Below, one piece after another: positions 43,287-54,283 of a stretch of DNA of 64,000 nt. How positions within the stretch are numbered: position 1 is the first letter of the stretch; every line of letters starts with the position of its first letter. Source of the stretch: Saprospiraceae bacterium (GTDB taxonomy: Bacteria > Bacteroidota > Bacteroidia > Chitinophagales > Saprospiraceae); the NCBI GenBank assembly GCA_022844565.1, contig JALHLK010000006.1, positions 108,004 through 172,003 on the forward strand, written 5' to 3'. The notes beneath the pieces are model-generated. The model saw nothing but the letters and a program-made list of their open reading frames with translations, was not told where the DNA came from and ran no database searches. Both the position numbers and the translations under genes were made by a program.

Positions 43287-46200
43287 TTAATTATTATTTA
43301 ACCAGTTAAAAGCATTTCTAAAAGCCAAGCTCCATGGCGAGGCGTGATCTTTGTTCCTTTCTATTGGGTAATAGGGCCAATTCCATGCAAAAAATGATCG
43401 CTCTATGTGTGGCATCGTTGCAAGATGTCTACCATCATGGCTGGATACCATCGCTGCATTGTAGTTGCTACCATTGGGATTAGCGGGATAACTATCGTAC
43501 CCATAGGTTCCGACGATGTGGTATAGATCTTTGTTTTCAGGTAGTAAAAACTTACCTTCTCCGTGCGATACCCAGACGCCTAGCTTTGATCCTTCTAAAT
43601 TTTGCATCATGACGCTGTCGTTTTTTTCTATGGAGACAGAGGTAAAAATGCTTTCATGTTTATGAGAATCATTGTACCCCATTCTCGCGCCTTTACCTTT
43701 CTCAGGATAGATCAGATCCAACTCCATAAACAACTGACAACCGTTGCAAATACCGATAGAGAGGGTCTCTTCTCTTTGGAAAAAGTCATTGATTGCTTTA
43801 TTGGCTTTGTCATTATATTTGAAGGCACCGGCCCAACCTTTAGCAGAACCTAGTACATCACTGTTGCTAAATCCACCAACAGCCCCTAGAAAACGAATAT
43901 CGCTAAAATCTATTCGCCCTTCGATGAGGTCGGTCATATGTACATCCATCACTTCAAATCCTGTTTGGAAAAGGGCATTGGCCATTTCTCTTTCGGAATT
44001 ACTACCTTTTTCTCTAATGATAGCTGCTTTTGGTTTTGATTTTATCAGAATATTTGGAATACTACCAGAGAAATCATTAGGAAAAGCATAGTTGAGCGGT
44101 TGATTTTTATAATTTTCAAATCTTGTCTTTGCTAATCCTTTGGCAGTTTGTTTATCATCTAAGAGGTAGGATGTTTTAAACCAAAAATCTCTATATTCAT
44201 CAATTGAAAAGCTTAATGATTGGTTGTCTTTTGTTATCGATAATGTCGGATTAGTAGATAGTTGACCAATTTTAGCAAAAGACACATTGTTTTGTAAAAG
44301 TAAAGATTCTACCGCTGTATTTGCTTGGATAATCAAACCAGCTTGCTCAGAAAAAAGAAAAGAGAGCAGGTCTATTTCTGAAAGTTCGTCTAAGTCAATA
44401 TCGAGACCATAACTTACCTGAGGAAAACACATTTCTAACAGTGTCGTGATCATACCACCGGCTGAAATGTCGTGCCCCGCATAAATCAATTCTGAACGGA
44501 TAGCGGATTGTACAGTAGCAAAAGCATTTTTGATATATGTTGGATCTGCAGTGTCATATGTAGTATCTCCAATTTTATTGAGGACTTGATATAGCGCAGA
44601 ACCACCGAGCGCAAAAGAATCATCGCCCAAAGGAAGAAAGTAAACGCTACTTTCTTCGATGGGTTTGATATATGGGGTAACGGTTTGTCTAAAATTATCC
44701 GTGTGACCTACACTGGAGATGATCACAGTGCCTGGTGCTAAGACCGTCTGATCCTTATATTTTTGGGTCATGGATAAAGAGTCTTTACCCGTTGGAATAT
44801 TGATACCAAGGGCAATAGCAAAATCCGACGCAGCTGTCACCGCTTCATACAATCGAGCATCCTCACCAGGGTTTTTGCAAGGCCACATCCAGTTAGCAGA
44901 TAAGGAAATAGATCGGATACCATCAGAAAGTGGGGCCCAGATGATATTGGTAATAGATTCTAAAATAGCCTGCCGAGTACCTGCCTCTGCGTCAATCATA
45001 CTGGCTATCGGTGCGTGACCGATCGAAGTAACGACACCATTTGTGGTTTCATAATCTAAAGCCATAATAGCACAATTGTTCAAAGGCAATTGAAGAGGCC
45101 CGCAACATTGCTGAATTGCCACTTTACCCCCTACACAACGGTCTACTTTATTGGTTAGCCAATCTTTACAAGCTACAGATTCTAATTGAAGGATGGCTTG
45201 AACATATTCTTTGATGAGCGATTCGTTGATTTCTGGGTTTTCGTAGGTCTTGGCTTCGGTAGCGTCTTTCAAAACTAATTTAGGCGATTTCCCAAATAAG
45301 TCTTCCAATTCCACATGAATCGGGGTAGAATTCCTTTTTTTAGACACAAAAGTAAATTGCCCATCGCCCGTCACTTCTCCCACTACGTACATGGGAGCGC
45401 GCTCACGAGCAGCCACTTTTTGTAGCAAAGGAATATCTTTTTTATTGATGATCAATCCCATTCTTTCCTGAGACTCGTTGCCTATGATTTCTTTTTCGGA
45501 CAAAGTAGGATCTCCGATAGGTAAGGCATCAATGTGTATGATTCCGCCTTTTGGCTCAACTAATTCTGAAAGACAATTGAGGTGTCCTCCAGCTCCATGA
45601 TCGTGTATAGAGACAATTGGATTATCATCACTTTCTACCAAAGCAACGATGGCATTTGCTACTCTTTTTTGCATCTCAGGGTTGGACCTTTGTACCGCAT
45701 TGAGTTCTATACCTTTATCAAAAGCACCTGTATCAGCAGAAGAAACAGCGGCACCACCCATTCCTATACGGTAATTGTCTCCGCCCATGATCACAATCGC
45801 ATCACCGGTATCAGGATGTCCTTTTTGTGCTTGTGCAGCTTTTCCATAACCTACACCACCCGCAAGCATGATCACTTTATCATACCCAATCGTTTGGTCA
45901 TCTTCTGTATGTTCGAATGTCATCAAAGATCCGCAGATCAAAGGTTGTCCAAATTTATTTCCGAAGTCAGATGCCCCGTTACTGGCTTTTATCAATATTT
46001 CAGTAGGTGTCTGATATAACCACGGTCGAGGATTAAATCCTTTTTCCCAAGACCGTCCACCATCTAATCGAGGGTAAGAAGTCATATACACAGCCGTACC
46101 CGCAAGAGGAATAGACCCTATGCCACCAGCTAACCGATCCCGTATCTCACCGCCAGAACCCGTAGCCGCACCATTAAAAGGCTCTACCGTAGTCGGAAAA

Positions 46201-46949
46201 TTGTGTGTCTCTGCCTTGAGCGAAAGTACACTCTGCCACTCTTTTAATTGGTAAAGAGAAGGTTCGTCAGGTTTAGAGGGAGCAAGTTGTTTTATTTCGG
46301 GACCTTCTACAAAAGCCACATTATCCTTGTATGCTGAAACGATATGATTAGGATGTGCTTTAGATGTTTTTTTGATAAGTGCAAATAAAGAGTCTTCTTT
46401 TACCTCATCATCTATCACGAAGGTTCCGTTAAATATCTTATGTCTACAGTGCTCACTATTGACTTGAGAAAAGCCAAACACTTCAGAATCTGTCAAAGGT
46501 CGACCCAACTTTTGAGAAAGACCGTTCAAATATTGAATTTCATCCTCACTTAAGGCAAGACCTTCAGATTGATTAAAAGCGCCTACATCAGCAATATTTT
46601 TGACCGTATCTGCAAGAATTGCAATATCAAAAATCGTTTGATTTAACCCATTATACTTAATGCTTAGCATAGGGTCAAATTTTGTATTGTCAGAAGATCT
46701 ATCAAAGCATTCGATCCTCAGAACAGTAGAAATTCCCATGTTCTGCATGATCTCGACGGCATTGGTAGACCATGGAGTGATCATGGTGGGTCTTGGGCCA
46801 ATGAAAGTACCCGTAATTTGACTATCGTGTAGGAATTTACCATTACTGAATGCCCATTCCATTTTTTCTATATCACCGCTTGTTAATTTATCAGTGCTTT
46901 GGACAGCAAAAATTTTTGTATTCTGGTGATCGGAAAAGAAAGAAATCAT
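43287..46949 (-). CDS. purL: phosphoribosylformylglycinamidine synthase, single-chain
   Basis: The enzyme makes FGAM from FGAR, glutamine and ATP, the fourth step of purine synthesis. The 1220-residue chain contains the linker and two AIRS-type halves ([31 protein letters not shown] ATP site, [14 protein letters not shown]). The C-terminal glutaminase domain has the nucleophile in GICNGCQLF (about residue 1063) and the His/Glu pair near its end. This long form is usual in Bacteroidota and Gammaproteobacteria. It separates two PIN toxin modules. Confidence 0.97.
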   Translation of the reverse strand: MISFFSDHQNTKIFAVQSTDKLTSGDIEKMEWAFSNGKFLHDSQITGTFIGPRPTMITPWSTNAVEIMQNMGISTVLRIECFDRSSDNTKFDPMLSIKYNGLNQTIFDIAILADTVKNIADVGAFNQSEGLALSEDEIQYLNGLSQKLGRPLTDSEVFGFSQVNSEHCRHKIFNGTFVIDDEVKEDSLFALIKKTSKAHPNHIVSAYKDNVAFVEGPEIKQLAPSKPDEPSLYQLKEWQSVLSLKAETHNFPTTVEPFNGAATGSGGEIRDRLAGGIGSIPLAGTAVYMTSYPRLDGGRSWEKGFNPRPWLYQTPTEILIKASNGASDFGNKFGQPLICGSLMTFEHTEDDQTIGYDKVIMLAGGVGYGKAAQAQKGHPDTGDAIVIMGGDNYRIGMGGAAVSSADTGAFDKGIELNAVQRSNPEMQKRVANAIVALVESDDNPIVSIHDHGAGGHLNCLSELVEPKGGIIHIDALPIGDPTLSEKEIIGNESQERMGLIINKKDIPLLQKVAARERAPMYVVGEVTGDGQFTFVSKKRNSTPIHVELEDLFGKSPKLVLKDATEAKTYENPEINESLIKEYVQAILQLESVACKDWLTNKVDRCVGGKVAIQQCCGPLQLPLNNCAIMALDYETTNGVVTSIGHAPIASMIDAEAGTRQAILESITNIIWAPLSDGIRSISLSANWMWPCKNPGEDARLYEAVTAASDFAIALGINIPTGKDSLSMTQKYKDQTVLAPGTVIISSVGHTDNFRQTVTPYIKPIEESSVYFLPLGDDSFALGGSALYQVLNKIGDTTYDTADPTYIKNAFATVQSAIRSELIYAGHDISAGGMITTLLEMCFPQVSYGLDIDLDELSEIDLLSFLFSEQAGLIIQANTAVESLLLQNNVSFAKIGQLSTNPTLSITKDNQSLSFSIDEYRDFWFKTSYLLDDKQTAKGLAKTRFENYKNQPLNYAFPNDFSGSIPNILIKSKPKAAIIREKGSNSEREMANALFQTGFEVMDVHMTDLIEGRIDFSDIRFLGAVGGFSNSDVLGSAKGWAGAFKYNDKANKAINDFFQREETLSIGICNGCQLFMELDLIYPEKGKGARMGYNDSHKHESIFTSVSIEKNDSVMMQNLEGSKLGVWVSHGEGKFLLPENKDLYHIVGTYGYDSYPANPNGSNYNAAMVSSHDGRHLATMPHIERSFFAWNWPYYPIERNKDHASPWSLAFRNAFNWLNNN

Positions 46950-47198
46950 CTGAAATTATGGTTTTGTAAACGTGGGCAAAGGTAAACTTTTTTCAAATAG
47001 AATAGCGGTATAGGTAAAAATTAAGCATGAAAACTTCCTAAATATTGGCTAAAGTCCGAGGAGTGAGTCACTAAGGTGGTAAGGTAGATGCCAACCAACC
47101 TCATTTCATTGGGAGGATGTTTTTTACTTATGATCGAAGGTAATTGTAAGTAAGATATTCACATACCTGGGCAATAGCTAATCACCCTATTTGATATT

Positions 47199-47633
47199 TC
47201 AACCTGATAATTCATAAAGTTGATCGATGGTGACAAATTTATCCCAACCTTTATTTATCAAGCCAGTTCTTAATTTTTTATCGCCACTCCATAAATATCC
47301 ATTAATGTGTTCAGTTAAGGCCACAAACTCCGTATCATCAACATCTACATCCTTAGTGAGTTCTTCAGCCATTTCAAGATGAGATTTTTTTATAAACACA
47401 GGGTCGATAAATCTAATCCTTTGTTTTACCAATTGAATTATCCTTTCCAATTCAGTAATAGAGTAGGGAGATAGCTTCAATATTTTATTTTTGTGTTCTT
47501 CTATCTCATTGTTTAGCTGGAAAGTGCTGTAAAAATTAAGTCTGGTACCCGGTTTTAAAAGTATAGTTCCTATTTTACTTTCAGTATTTAGAATAGCACT
47601 AAAAACAATATTTGTATCTACCACTATTCTCAC
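47199..47633 (-). CDS. PIN-domain toxin (COG1569 type)
   Basis: A 144-residue PIN protein: RIVVDTNIVFSAILN supplies the first Asp, SHLEMAEELTKDVDVDDTEFVALTEHINGYLWSGDKKL the central acidic pair and final Asp. It belongs to the PIN subgroup often paired with small non-VapB antitoxins. It overlaps its antitoxin gene by four bases. The module lies between purL and the uronate operon and is unrelated in detail to the VapC pair at 41701. Confidence 0.88.
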   Translation of the reverse strand: MRIVVDTNIVFSAILNTESKIGTILLKPGTRLNFYSTFQLNNEIEEHKNKILKLSPYSITELERIIQLVKQRIRFIDPVFIKKSHLEMAEELTKDVDVDDTEFVALTEHINGYLWSGDKKLRTGLINKGWDKFVTIDQLYELSG

Positions 47634-47854
47634 AGTGCCAATTTTTCTTTAGTTTTTTTCCATCTGCCTTTCTTAATTGTCTTTACTAAAGCATCAACAG
47701 AATCTTGACTAGCTTTTGACTGTTTGGTAAGTTCTTTATATTCCAAAAGATCTGAAATATCCTGAAGAATATCGATATCTAAATCACCAGAAACTTTAAA
47801 TATTATTTCATTTGATTTTTGCTCTATAGTCATCATCCAAGTTTTATTTAACAA
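47630..47854 (-). CDS. antitoxin partner of the COG1569-type PIN toxin
   Basis: A small protein of 74 residues (or 67-68 if it starts at MMTIEQ). The N-terminal half is beta-like (IIFKVSGDLDIDILQDISDLL) and the C-terminus is Lys-rich (IKKGRWKKTKEKLAL), suggesting DNA or toxin contact. No named family is clear. It overlaps the toxin gene by ATGA. A short CCCGA/TCGGG hairpin lies upstream at about 47936-47955. Confidence 0.75.
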   Translation of the reverse strand: MLNKTWMMTIEQKSNEIIFKVSGDLDIDILQDISDLLEYKELTKQSKASQDSVDALVKTIKKGRWKKTKEKLAL

Positions 47855-47967
47855 AGTTAAGCTATATTTTCTTCACGAAGTAAACTTTTTTCTTCGGGCC
47901 CCTCACTCTCCCGATGCATTAGCTTGGGGTTCTCACCCGATACTCCAGTTTCGGGCAATATCCCCCC

Positions 47968-49317
47968 TTATATCACGATCGCCTCATGCTTAGGCACCAA
48001 AGACTTCATAATAAACCATGCAATCAAATATGCCACAGCACAAAAGGCAAACATAATCGAGTAACCTGTTTCTATTTGGTCTAAAGCTTTGTAATGATCA
48101 AATAGTGCTCCAGCTATTTTTGTAACTATTACACCACCTATACCTCCAGCCATGCCACCAATACCGACAACACTTGCCACTGCTTTTTTCGGAAACATGT
48201 CTGATACGGTAGTGAAAATGTTAGCACTCCACGCTGCATGTGCTGCCGTTCCAACTCCAATCAAAAATACAGGTACCCAAAAAGAAATATACCCGAATGG
48301 CTGAGCTAATAATACAACAAGTGGGAAAATTGCTATGGTGAGCATTGCTTTCATTCTACCAGAATACACCTCTGCACCTCTGTTGATGAAGTAAGTAGGA
48401 AACCATCCTCCACCTACACTGCCAATCATTGTGATAGAGTACAAAAGTGCTAAAGGAACCATCATTTCTCTAGTTGTCATACCATATTGATCCTTTAGGA
48501 ATGCAGGTAACCAAAATAAAAAGAACCACCAAACACCATCAGTTAAAAACTTACCTATGATAAACGACCATGTTTGTTTAAACTTCAACAGCGTACTCCA
48601 GGATACTCGCTCAGTATTTGTATCATTCTCGATTGTAGTGTCAACGTCAGAATTGACATAACTATATTCTTCTTTGCTTAATTTTAACTCTGGAGTGTCA
48701 TAATATTTGTACCAAAAAATCAGCCATAAAAATCCTATCGCTCCTATCACAATAAAAGCAGCCTTCCAACCCCAAATACTTTCCATCCAAGGAACACTCA
48801 ATGGAGCCAAAACTGCCCCAATATTAGCACCAGAATTAAAAATACCCGTAGCAAAAGATCGCTCCTTTTTAGGAAAATATTCGGCAGTAGCTTTAATTGC
48901 AGCAGGAAAATTACCTGCTTCCCCAACAGCTAGCACAGCTCTTGAAAACATAAATCCAATCACAGATACAGGCACAGCAGCTAATCCAATCCAGCCCAAG
49001 ATACTCAATAATCCTTCGCCAATTGGTACCGACCAGGCATGCACTATAGCACCAAGTGACCAAAGTATTATAGCATAGGCGTATCCTTTTTTAGTACCTA
49101 TTTTATCAATAAATCGACCTGCAAACAACAACGCAATCGCATATGTAAATTGGAAAGCAGCTGCAATATTGGCATAATCTGTGTTAGACCAACCAAACTC
49201 CTCCTCAAGCGTGGGTTTTAATAAACTTAATACCTGCCTGTCTAGGTAATTGATGGTTGTTGCAAAAAATAGTAGAGCACATATGGTCCATCTGTAATTG
49301 TGTTTGCTTTGTGACAT
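47968..49317 (-). CDS. MFS transporter, hexuronate type
   Basis: A 449-residue major facilitator protein with 12 predicted membrane helices. It opens YRWTICALLFFATTINYLDRQVLSLL, the anion:cation symporter signature shared with ExuT. Conserved GRFIDKIGTKKGYA lies in the helix 2-3 loop. The gene is last in a run with uxaC, kdgK and eda, so the substrate is probably galacturonate or glucuronate. It resembles ExuT; I keep the symbol blank as substrate is inferred from context. Confidence 0.9.
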   Translation of the reverse strand: MSQSKHNYRWTICALLFFATTINYLDRQVLSLLKPTLEEEFGWSNTDYANIAAAFQFTYAIALLFAGRFIDKIGTKKGYAYAIILWSLGAIVHAWSVPIGEGLLSILGWIGLAAVPVSVIGFMFSRAVLAVGEAGNFPAAIKATAEYFPKKERSFATGIFNSGANIGAVLAPLSVPWMESIWGWKAAFIVIGAIGFLWLIFWYKYYDTPELKLSKEEYSYVNSDVDTTIENDTNTERVSWSTLLKFKQTWSFIIGKFLTDGVWWFFLFWLPAFLKDQYGMTTREMMVPLALLYSITMIGSVGGGWFPTYFINRGAEVYSGRMKAMLTIAIFPLVVLLAQPFGYISFWVPVFLIGVGTAAHAAWSANIFTTVSDMFPKKAVASVVGIGGMAGGIGGVIVTKIAGALFDHYKALDQIETGYSIMFAFCAVAYLIAWFIMKSLVPKHEAIVI

Positions 49318-49349
49318 TGTTGTTGATTTGAATTTGATAAATGGTTTTG

Positions 49350-50009
49350 CTAAGAGCGCAATTTTGATAATATTTCTAAAGTAGCTTTTACATCTTCAGT
49401 AATTTGAGTATAGTTTTTTGATTCCATTAATTGTTTGGAAATGAGCTTACTTCCCATACCCACCGCGCAGACACCCGCATCAAACCATGACTTCATACTT
49501 GCTTCGGTTGGGTCTACTCCTCCAGTAGGCATAAAACTGAGGCTTTGGAAAACATCTTTGACACTACTCATAAAGGCTACACCAATGATATTACCTGGAA
49601 ACAATTTAATAAATTTAACACCACAATTCTCAGCTTGTATGATTTCTGTAGGTGTCATACATCCAGGAGCATAAAAAATATCCTTTGCTACGCAATATTT
49701 AGCTACTTCTTCCACAAACCCAGGACTAACAATGAAATCTGCACCCAAGTCAAGATATTTTTTTGCAGTATCGAGATCTTTGATGGTGCCAATACCTAGT
49801 TTCATATCAGGCATTTGTTCATCTCTCAATTGGAGCATAGCTTGGAAGTTAGCCATGGCAGCTTCTCCACGATTGGTATACTCCAATACGCTAATTCCCC
49901 CGCTATAGACGGCTTTAAGTATTTCTAGGCTTACCTCCTGATCTTTATGAAAGTACAGTGGCAGAACACCCTGTGATTTGATAAGATCTAAAATTTCGTT
50001 GCTTTTCAT
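49350..50009 (-). CDS. eda: KDPG / 4-hydroxy-2-oxoglutarate aldolase
   Basis: Cleaves 2-keto-3-deoxy-6-phosphogluconate to pyruvate and glyceraldehyde-3-phosphate, the last step of uronate catabolism. The Schiff-base Lys is in VKFIKLFPGN, the catalytic Glu in ISVLEYTNRGEAA, and FMPTGGVDPTEASMKSWFDAG follows the family. Length 219 is normal. It lies 32 bases upstream of the MFS gene and 222 bases downstream of kdgK on the same strand. Confidence 0.95.
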   Translation of the reverse strand: MKSNEILDLIKSQGVLPLYFHKDQEVSLEILKAVYSGGISVLEYTNRGEAAMANFQAMLQLRDEQMPDMKLGIGTIKDLDTAKKYLDLGADFIVSPGFVEEVAKYCVAKDIFYAPGCMTPTEIIQAENCGVKFIKLFPGNIIGVAFMSSVKDVFQSLSFMPTGGVDPTEASMKSWFDAGVCAVGMGSKLISKQLMESKNYTQITEDVKATLEILSKLRS

Positions 50010-50231
50010 AGCTAAGTTTACACGTTATTTTTTAAATTAATTTCTCTTTTTGGTTCTACTGCAAATTTAATGGGAAGTTCAGAAATTAGAGCCCAATACT
50101 TAAAACAAATTACATGATCCTTTTGAATAATTTAAATTGGAGCACCTTTATTTAGAGCTAAAAGCTTACTGCTCAAGGCTAAATGCTTTAAACCCTTTAT
50201 CCATTAAAATCGTCGTAGAACCCTCTTTTTA

Positions 50232-51257
50232 CTATCGTTGTACACGGCCACTACCGTCTCCTTTGACCAATTCTTGTACTTCTTTGAGAGTAGCATGATT
50301 CAAATCTCCTGGTATGGTGTGTTTTAATGCACTAGCTGCAACACCAAACTCAGCGGCATCAGCCATGCTCATATTGGTCACTAACCCATAAATTAATCCA
50401 CTAGCAAATGAATCGCCACTTCCCACTCTGTCCACAATCCTTACATTGTAACTTTTAGTATGGTAAAAGTCATTGCCATCTGAGACCAAAGCGCTCCAGC
50501 CGTTATCACTGGCACTATGACTCTCTCGTAGTGAAGAAGCTATAAATTTAAAACCAAACTTATCTTTCATCTGTCTGAATACATCTTTGTACCCATCGAG
50601 ATGTAACTCACCTTTAGTAACATCTGTATCTCCCGCTTTAAATCCTAATGAAGTGTCTGCATCCTCTTCATTGCCAATACATACATCCACAAAATGACAC
50701 AACCTTGTCATTACTTCTCTCGCTTTTTCTTTGCTCCACAGTTTCTTTCGATAGTTGAGGTCTATGCTCGTTGTAATTCCTTTAGATTTAGCAATTTTTA
50801 GTGCCTCTTCGGTTAAAAGCGCTGATTTATCACTTAATGCTGGTGTAATACCTGTAGTATGAAACCAATCAGCTCCATCAAATATAGCATCCCAATCAAA
50901 CTCATCTGGCGAAGCTTCGGCAATTGAAGCACCTGCTCTGTCGTAGATGACCTGTGAGGCCCGCATAGACGCACCAGTCTCTAAAAAATATATACCCAAA
51001 CGGTCTCCTCCTCTTACAATATGACTGGTATCTACACCATATCTTCTGATGTGATTTATTGCAGACTGGCCAATAGCATTATCTGGTATTTTACTTACGA
51101 AAGTACCATTCAACCCGTAATTGCAAATCGCTGCTGATACATTGGCCTCACCACCTCCATAAGTCACATCAAAACTATCGGCTTGAACAAATCTTTTGAA
51201 ATCTGGTGTTGAAAGCCTAAGCATTATCTCACCTAGAGTTACTACTTTTTTTGACAT
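50232..51257 (-). CDS. kdgK: 2-keto-3-deoxygluconate kinase
   Basis: A PfkB-family sugar kinase that phosphorylates KDG at O6. The N-terminal VTLGEIMLRLSTPDFKRFVQ and GGGEANVSAAICNYGL bind sugar; the C-terminal VDRVGSGDSFASGLIYGL contains the catalytic Asp. Length 341 is standard. In this run it supplies KDPG to Eda. It lies 32 bases after uxaC. Confidence 0.93.
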   Translation of the reverse strand: MSKKVVTLGEIMLRLSTPDFKRFVQADSFDVTYGGGEANVSAAICNYGLNGTFVSKIPDNAIGQSAINHIRRYGVDTSHIVRGGDRLGIYFLETGASMRASQVIYDRAGASIAEASPDEFDWDAIFDGADWFHTTGITPALSDKSALLTEEALKIAKSKGITTSIDLNYRKKLWSKEKAREVMTRLCHFVDVCIGNEEDADTSLGFKAGDTDVTKGELHLDGYKDVFRQMKDKFGFKFIASSLRESHSASDNGWSALVSDGNDFYHTKSYNVRIVDRVGSGDSFASGLIYGLVTNMSMADAAEFGVAASALKHTIPGDLNHATLKEVQELVKGDGSGRVQR

Positions 51258-51289
51258 AATATTATAATAATTTTATATTGTTTTTGAAT

Positions 51290-52714
51290 TTATCTGTTAC
51301 TAAATAAATTATTCATCCCAAAATACTCTTCTACATTATTGTAACAGATATCTTGTATGATTTTGCCTACCCAATCAATGTCTGAGGGTAATTCACCTTT
51401 TTCTATTTCATTACCAAAAATATTGCACAATATTCTTCTAAAGTATTCATGTCGAGGAAAAGACAAAAAGCTTCGAGAATCTGTCAACATACCGATAAAT
51501 CGACTGATTAAGCCCATATTAGAAAGGGTGTTTATCTGTTTTTCCATGCCGTCTTTTTGATCTAAAAACCACCAACCCGAGCCAAACTGTATTTTTCCTT
51601 TCATACTACCGTCATTAAAATTGCCAATCATGGTGGCCATCATTTCATTGTCAGCTGGATTGAGATTGTAAATGATGGTTTTAGTCAGTTTATCTTCATT
51701 GTCTAACTTGCCTAAATGTCTTGAAAGATTTATTGCTTGTGGCCAATCACCGATAGAGTCCCAACCCGTATCTGGTCCTAAAGTGCGAAGAGCACGCTGG
51801 TTGTTATTACGTAATGCTCCTAAATGGAATTGTTGTGCCCATCCAAGCGTATGATAGATGATGCCTAAGTGATAAAGTAAGGCAGACTTAAATTTTTCAG
51901 CTTCTTCGTGGGATATGTTTTCCCCATGTAAAGCTTTGGTATAAATTGATTTTATCTCACTGTCTGTGTAGCTGCTGGCAGAAATATACTCTAAACCATG
52001 ATCAGATGCTCGACAACCTAAGGAATTAAAAAAAGATGCCCGTTCAGTAAGCGCAGTAACCAAGTCATCAAATGAGTTGAGGGGCTTATTTACAACAGTA
52101 GATAGTCTGTCTATATGGGTTTTATATTGAGGGTGGTCAATTAATATGTACTTGTCCGGTCGAAAAGAAGGAAGCATTTTTACTACCTCTTTTGAAGCTT
52201 TTTGATGAGCAATGTGGTGTTCTAAAGAATCGGCAGGATCGTCGGTGGTACAGACTACACGTACGTTCATCATACCAAGAAGGCCATGTACGTGATGTGA
52301 TGATGATGACAAAAGACTATTACAAGTCTCGTAAATTGTAGACGAGTTGGTCTTGTTTAATACATCATGTACACCAAAATACCTTTGCATCTCCATATGA
52401 GACCAGTGATATAAAGGATTTCGGAGCGTGTAAGGAAGTGTCTCCATCCACTTTTCAAACTTCTCATAATCTCCAGCAGTGCCAGTAACAAATTTTTCAT
52501 TTACACCATTAGCGCGCATAGCTCTCCACTTGTAATGATCGCCATTGAGCCAAGCCGAGGTGACTGTATCGAAACGATGATTATTAGCTATTTGATCAGG
52601 AGGAAGATGATTGTGGTAATCGATAATGGGCATTTCTTTTGCAAAATCAAAGTATAATCTTTCAGCTGTTTCACTGTGAAGTAAAAAGTTATCTGACAAA
52701 AAGGATTTTTTCAT
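51290..52714 (-). CDS. uxaC: uronate isomerase
   Basis: UxaC interconverts glucuronate/fructuronate and galacturonate/tagaturonate. Family blocks are IIDYHNHLPPDQIANNHRF (metal-binding HxH region near the N-terminus), VVCTTDDPADSLEHH, and SFLSFPRHEYFRRILCN. Length is 474. It opens a catabolic run uxaC-kdgK-eda-MFS; uxaA/B or uxuA/B, needed between UxaC and KdgK, are not in the window. No regulator gene is adjacent. Confidence 0.96.
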   Translation of the reverse strand: MKKSFLSDNFLLHSETAERLYFDFAKEMPIIDYHNHLPPDQIANNHRFDTVTSAWLNGDHYKWRAMRANGVNEKFVTGTAGDYEKFEKWMETLPYTLRNPLYHWSHMEMQRYFGVHDVLNKTNSSTIYETCNSLLSSSSHHVHGLLGMMNVRVVCTTDDPADSLEHHIAHQKASKEVVKMLPSFRPDKYILIDHPQYKTHIDRLSTVVNKPLNSFDDLVTALTERASFFNSLGCRASDHGLEYISASSYTDSEIKSIYTKALHGENISHEEAEKFKSALLYHLGIIYHTLGWAQQFHLGALRNNNQRALRTLGPDTGWDSIGDWPQAINLSRHLGKLDNEDKLTKTIIYNLNPADNEMMATMIGNFNDGSMKGKIQFGSGWWFLDQKDGMEKQINTLSNMGLISRFIGMLTDSRSFLSFPRHEYFRRILCNIFGNEIEKGELPSDIDWVGKIIQDICYNNVEEYFGMNNLFSNR

Positions 52715-52787
52715 TTAAAAGAATATTTTTTATAAAAAACTTCAAATATAGTGCTTTGATTTTAACTAATTATATAGCAAGTATTTA

Positions 52788-52954
52788 TTGTGTGTATAAC
52801 ATATTGCACTTTTCAAAATATGGCGTATGTTTTACCCCGACACTAAACGGAGCCATAGGCCAAATTTTAAAATGTTTTTGATTTGGTTTTCCCTTTCAAG
52901 GGAGTTAGTGGGTAAAATCAGAAACATTTTGTGCAATACGTTATACACACGTAT
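52788..52954. repeat. solitary attC-like palindrome in the uxaC-dnaX gap
   Basis: Plus-strand ends TGTGTATAACATATTGCAC (about 52792-52810) and GTGCAATACGTTATACACA (about 52931-52949) pair at 18 of 19 positions. An inner TTTTACCCCGACACTAA pairs imperfectly with TTAGTGGGTAAAA. Ends of the YAAC...GTTR form and the 160-base length resemble a lone attC. Frames open across 52639-53024 only read through the palindrome, so I call no gene. Confidence 0.5.
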
Positions 52955-53057
52955 TTATTTTGAATATGACGAAATAAAAAGTGTATTACCCTTACTACAA
53001 AAAATTGAAAATGGAAATGAATAAAACATACTTCAAAAAAATCCTTAATGACATTTG

Positions 53058-53089
53058 TTTGGCATTTGATGTTCGAAATTGTACTTTTG
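53058..53089 (+). promoter_or_regulatory. promoter of dnaX
   Basis: TTTG at 53058-53061, a 20-base spacer, and TACTTTTG at 53082-53089 form a full Bacteroidota promoter (TTTG, about 19-20, TAnnTTTG). It lies 31 bases before the dnaX ATG. Confidence 0.65.
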
Positions 53090-53120
53090 TGCATCACTTG
53101 AAAAAAGAAGCTATAATTAA

Positions 53121-54269
53121 ATGAGCAGTTTTGTTGTATCCGCTAGAAAATACAGACCCCAAAGGTTTGAAGATGTTATTGGCCAAAACCATATAGCAGG
53201 TACCTTGAAGAATGCATTGCAAACCAATAAGCTTGCTCATTCTTTCCTTTTTTGTGGCCCTCGTGGAGTAGGAAAAACTACCTGTGCTCGAATACTGGCC
53301 AAAGTAATCAACTGCCAAAATCCAATTAACAAAGTAGAGCCTTGCAATGAATGCAGCTCTTGTAAATCATTTAATGAAAATGCATCTTTCAATATATTAG
53401 AGCTCGATGCTGCTTCAAATAATAGTGTAGAACACATTCGGACACTGATAGAGCAAGTCCGTTTTCAACCACAACAAGGCACCCACAAAGTATTTATCAT
53501 TGATGAGGTACACATGTTATCTACACAAGCCTTCAATGCATTTTTGAAGACGCTAGAAGAGCCTCCTCCTTATGCCATATTTATACTAGCCACCACAGAG
53601 AAGCATAAGATATTACCAACCATCTTGTCTCGTTGTCAAATTTTTGACTTCAAACGTATACAGCCGACAGACATCGTAGAGCAGTTGGACATCATACTTA
53701 AAGAACAAAAACGAACCGCAGATCCTGAAGCTCTTTATCAAATAGGTGTAAAGGCCGATGGTGCTATGAGAGATGCACTTTCTATTTATGATAAAATAGC
53801 GAGTGCCACTGAGGGTCACATCACCTACAAAGATGTAACATCTAACTTAAACATATTAGACTACGATTATTTCTTTAGAATCACAGACACATTTATTAGA
53901 TCTGACTTATCATCTGCTATTTTAGTTTTTGACGAAGTAATCAAGCAAGGTTTTGAACCAGATTTATTTATTTCAGGTCTATGCGACCATTTCAGGACTT
54001 TGTTATTAAGTAAAAACCCATCTACTACCGCTATCTTAGATTTTAGTAATGAATTAAAGCAACGATACTACAATCAAGCCACTATTTGTCCTGAAAGCCT
54101 ATTATTATCGGGACTTAGTATTTTGAATCAATGTGACATCTTTATCCCTAGAGCTACTAACAAAAGGCTTCATGCAGAGGTAGCATTGATGAAGTTATGC
54201 CACTTTAGCAATCTTTCTGAGACAAATGTTTTAGAAAGTAGTGGCGAAAAAAAAAAAGTGACGACCTAA
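53121..54269 (+). CDS. dnaX: DNA polymerase III gamma subunit (dnaX zero-frame product)
   Basis: The clamp-loader ATPase: Walker A is GPRGVGKTT (about residues 44-52), a zinc module uses CQNPINKVEPCNECSSC, Walker B is VFIIDEVHML, and sensor 1 is ILATTE. The frame ends at TAA 54267-54269, just past an 11-A run, giving a 382-residue gamma-like product. Continuing in the -1 frame gives the longer tau. A full promoter lies upstream. Confidence 0.95.
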   Translation: MSSFVVSARKYRPQRFEDVIGQNHIAGTLKNALQTNKLAHSFLFCGPRGVGKTTCARILAKVINCQNPINKVEPCNECSSCKSFNENASFNILELDAASNNSVEHIRTLIEQVRFQPQQGTHKVFIIDEVHMLSTQAFNAFLKTLEEPPPYAIFILATTEKHKILPTILSRCQIFDFKRIQPTDIVEQLDIILKEQKRTADPEALYQIGVKADGAMRDALSIYDKIASATEGHITYKDVTSNLNILDYDYFFRITDTFIRSDLSSAILVFDEVIKQGFEPDLFISGLCDHFRTLLLSKNPSTTAILDFSNELKQRYYNQATICPESLLLSGLSILNQCDIFIPRATNKRLHAEVALMKLCHFSNLSETNVLESSGEKKKVTT

Positions 54270-54283
54270 AGCCTGCAGAGGCT
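54247..54283 (+). promoter_or_regulatory. dnaX slippage signal: 11-A run plus hairpin
   Basis: Eleven consecutive A residues (54247-54257) precede GTGACGACCTAA. A small stem AGCCT-GCAG-AGGCT lies at 54270-54283, about 12 bases after the run. In E. coli an A-rich heptamer plus hairpin, and in Thermus an A run, shift dnaX expression between tau and gamma. Here the -1 frame is open for 205 codons after the run. Either ribosomal or transcriptional slippage would serve. Confidence 0.75.

Noticed and set aside
52639..53024. Two open frames between uxaC and dnaX
   Set aside because: One overlaps uxaC in antisense and both read through the attC-like palindrome.
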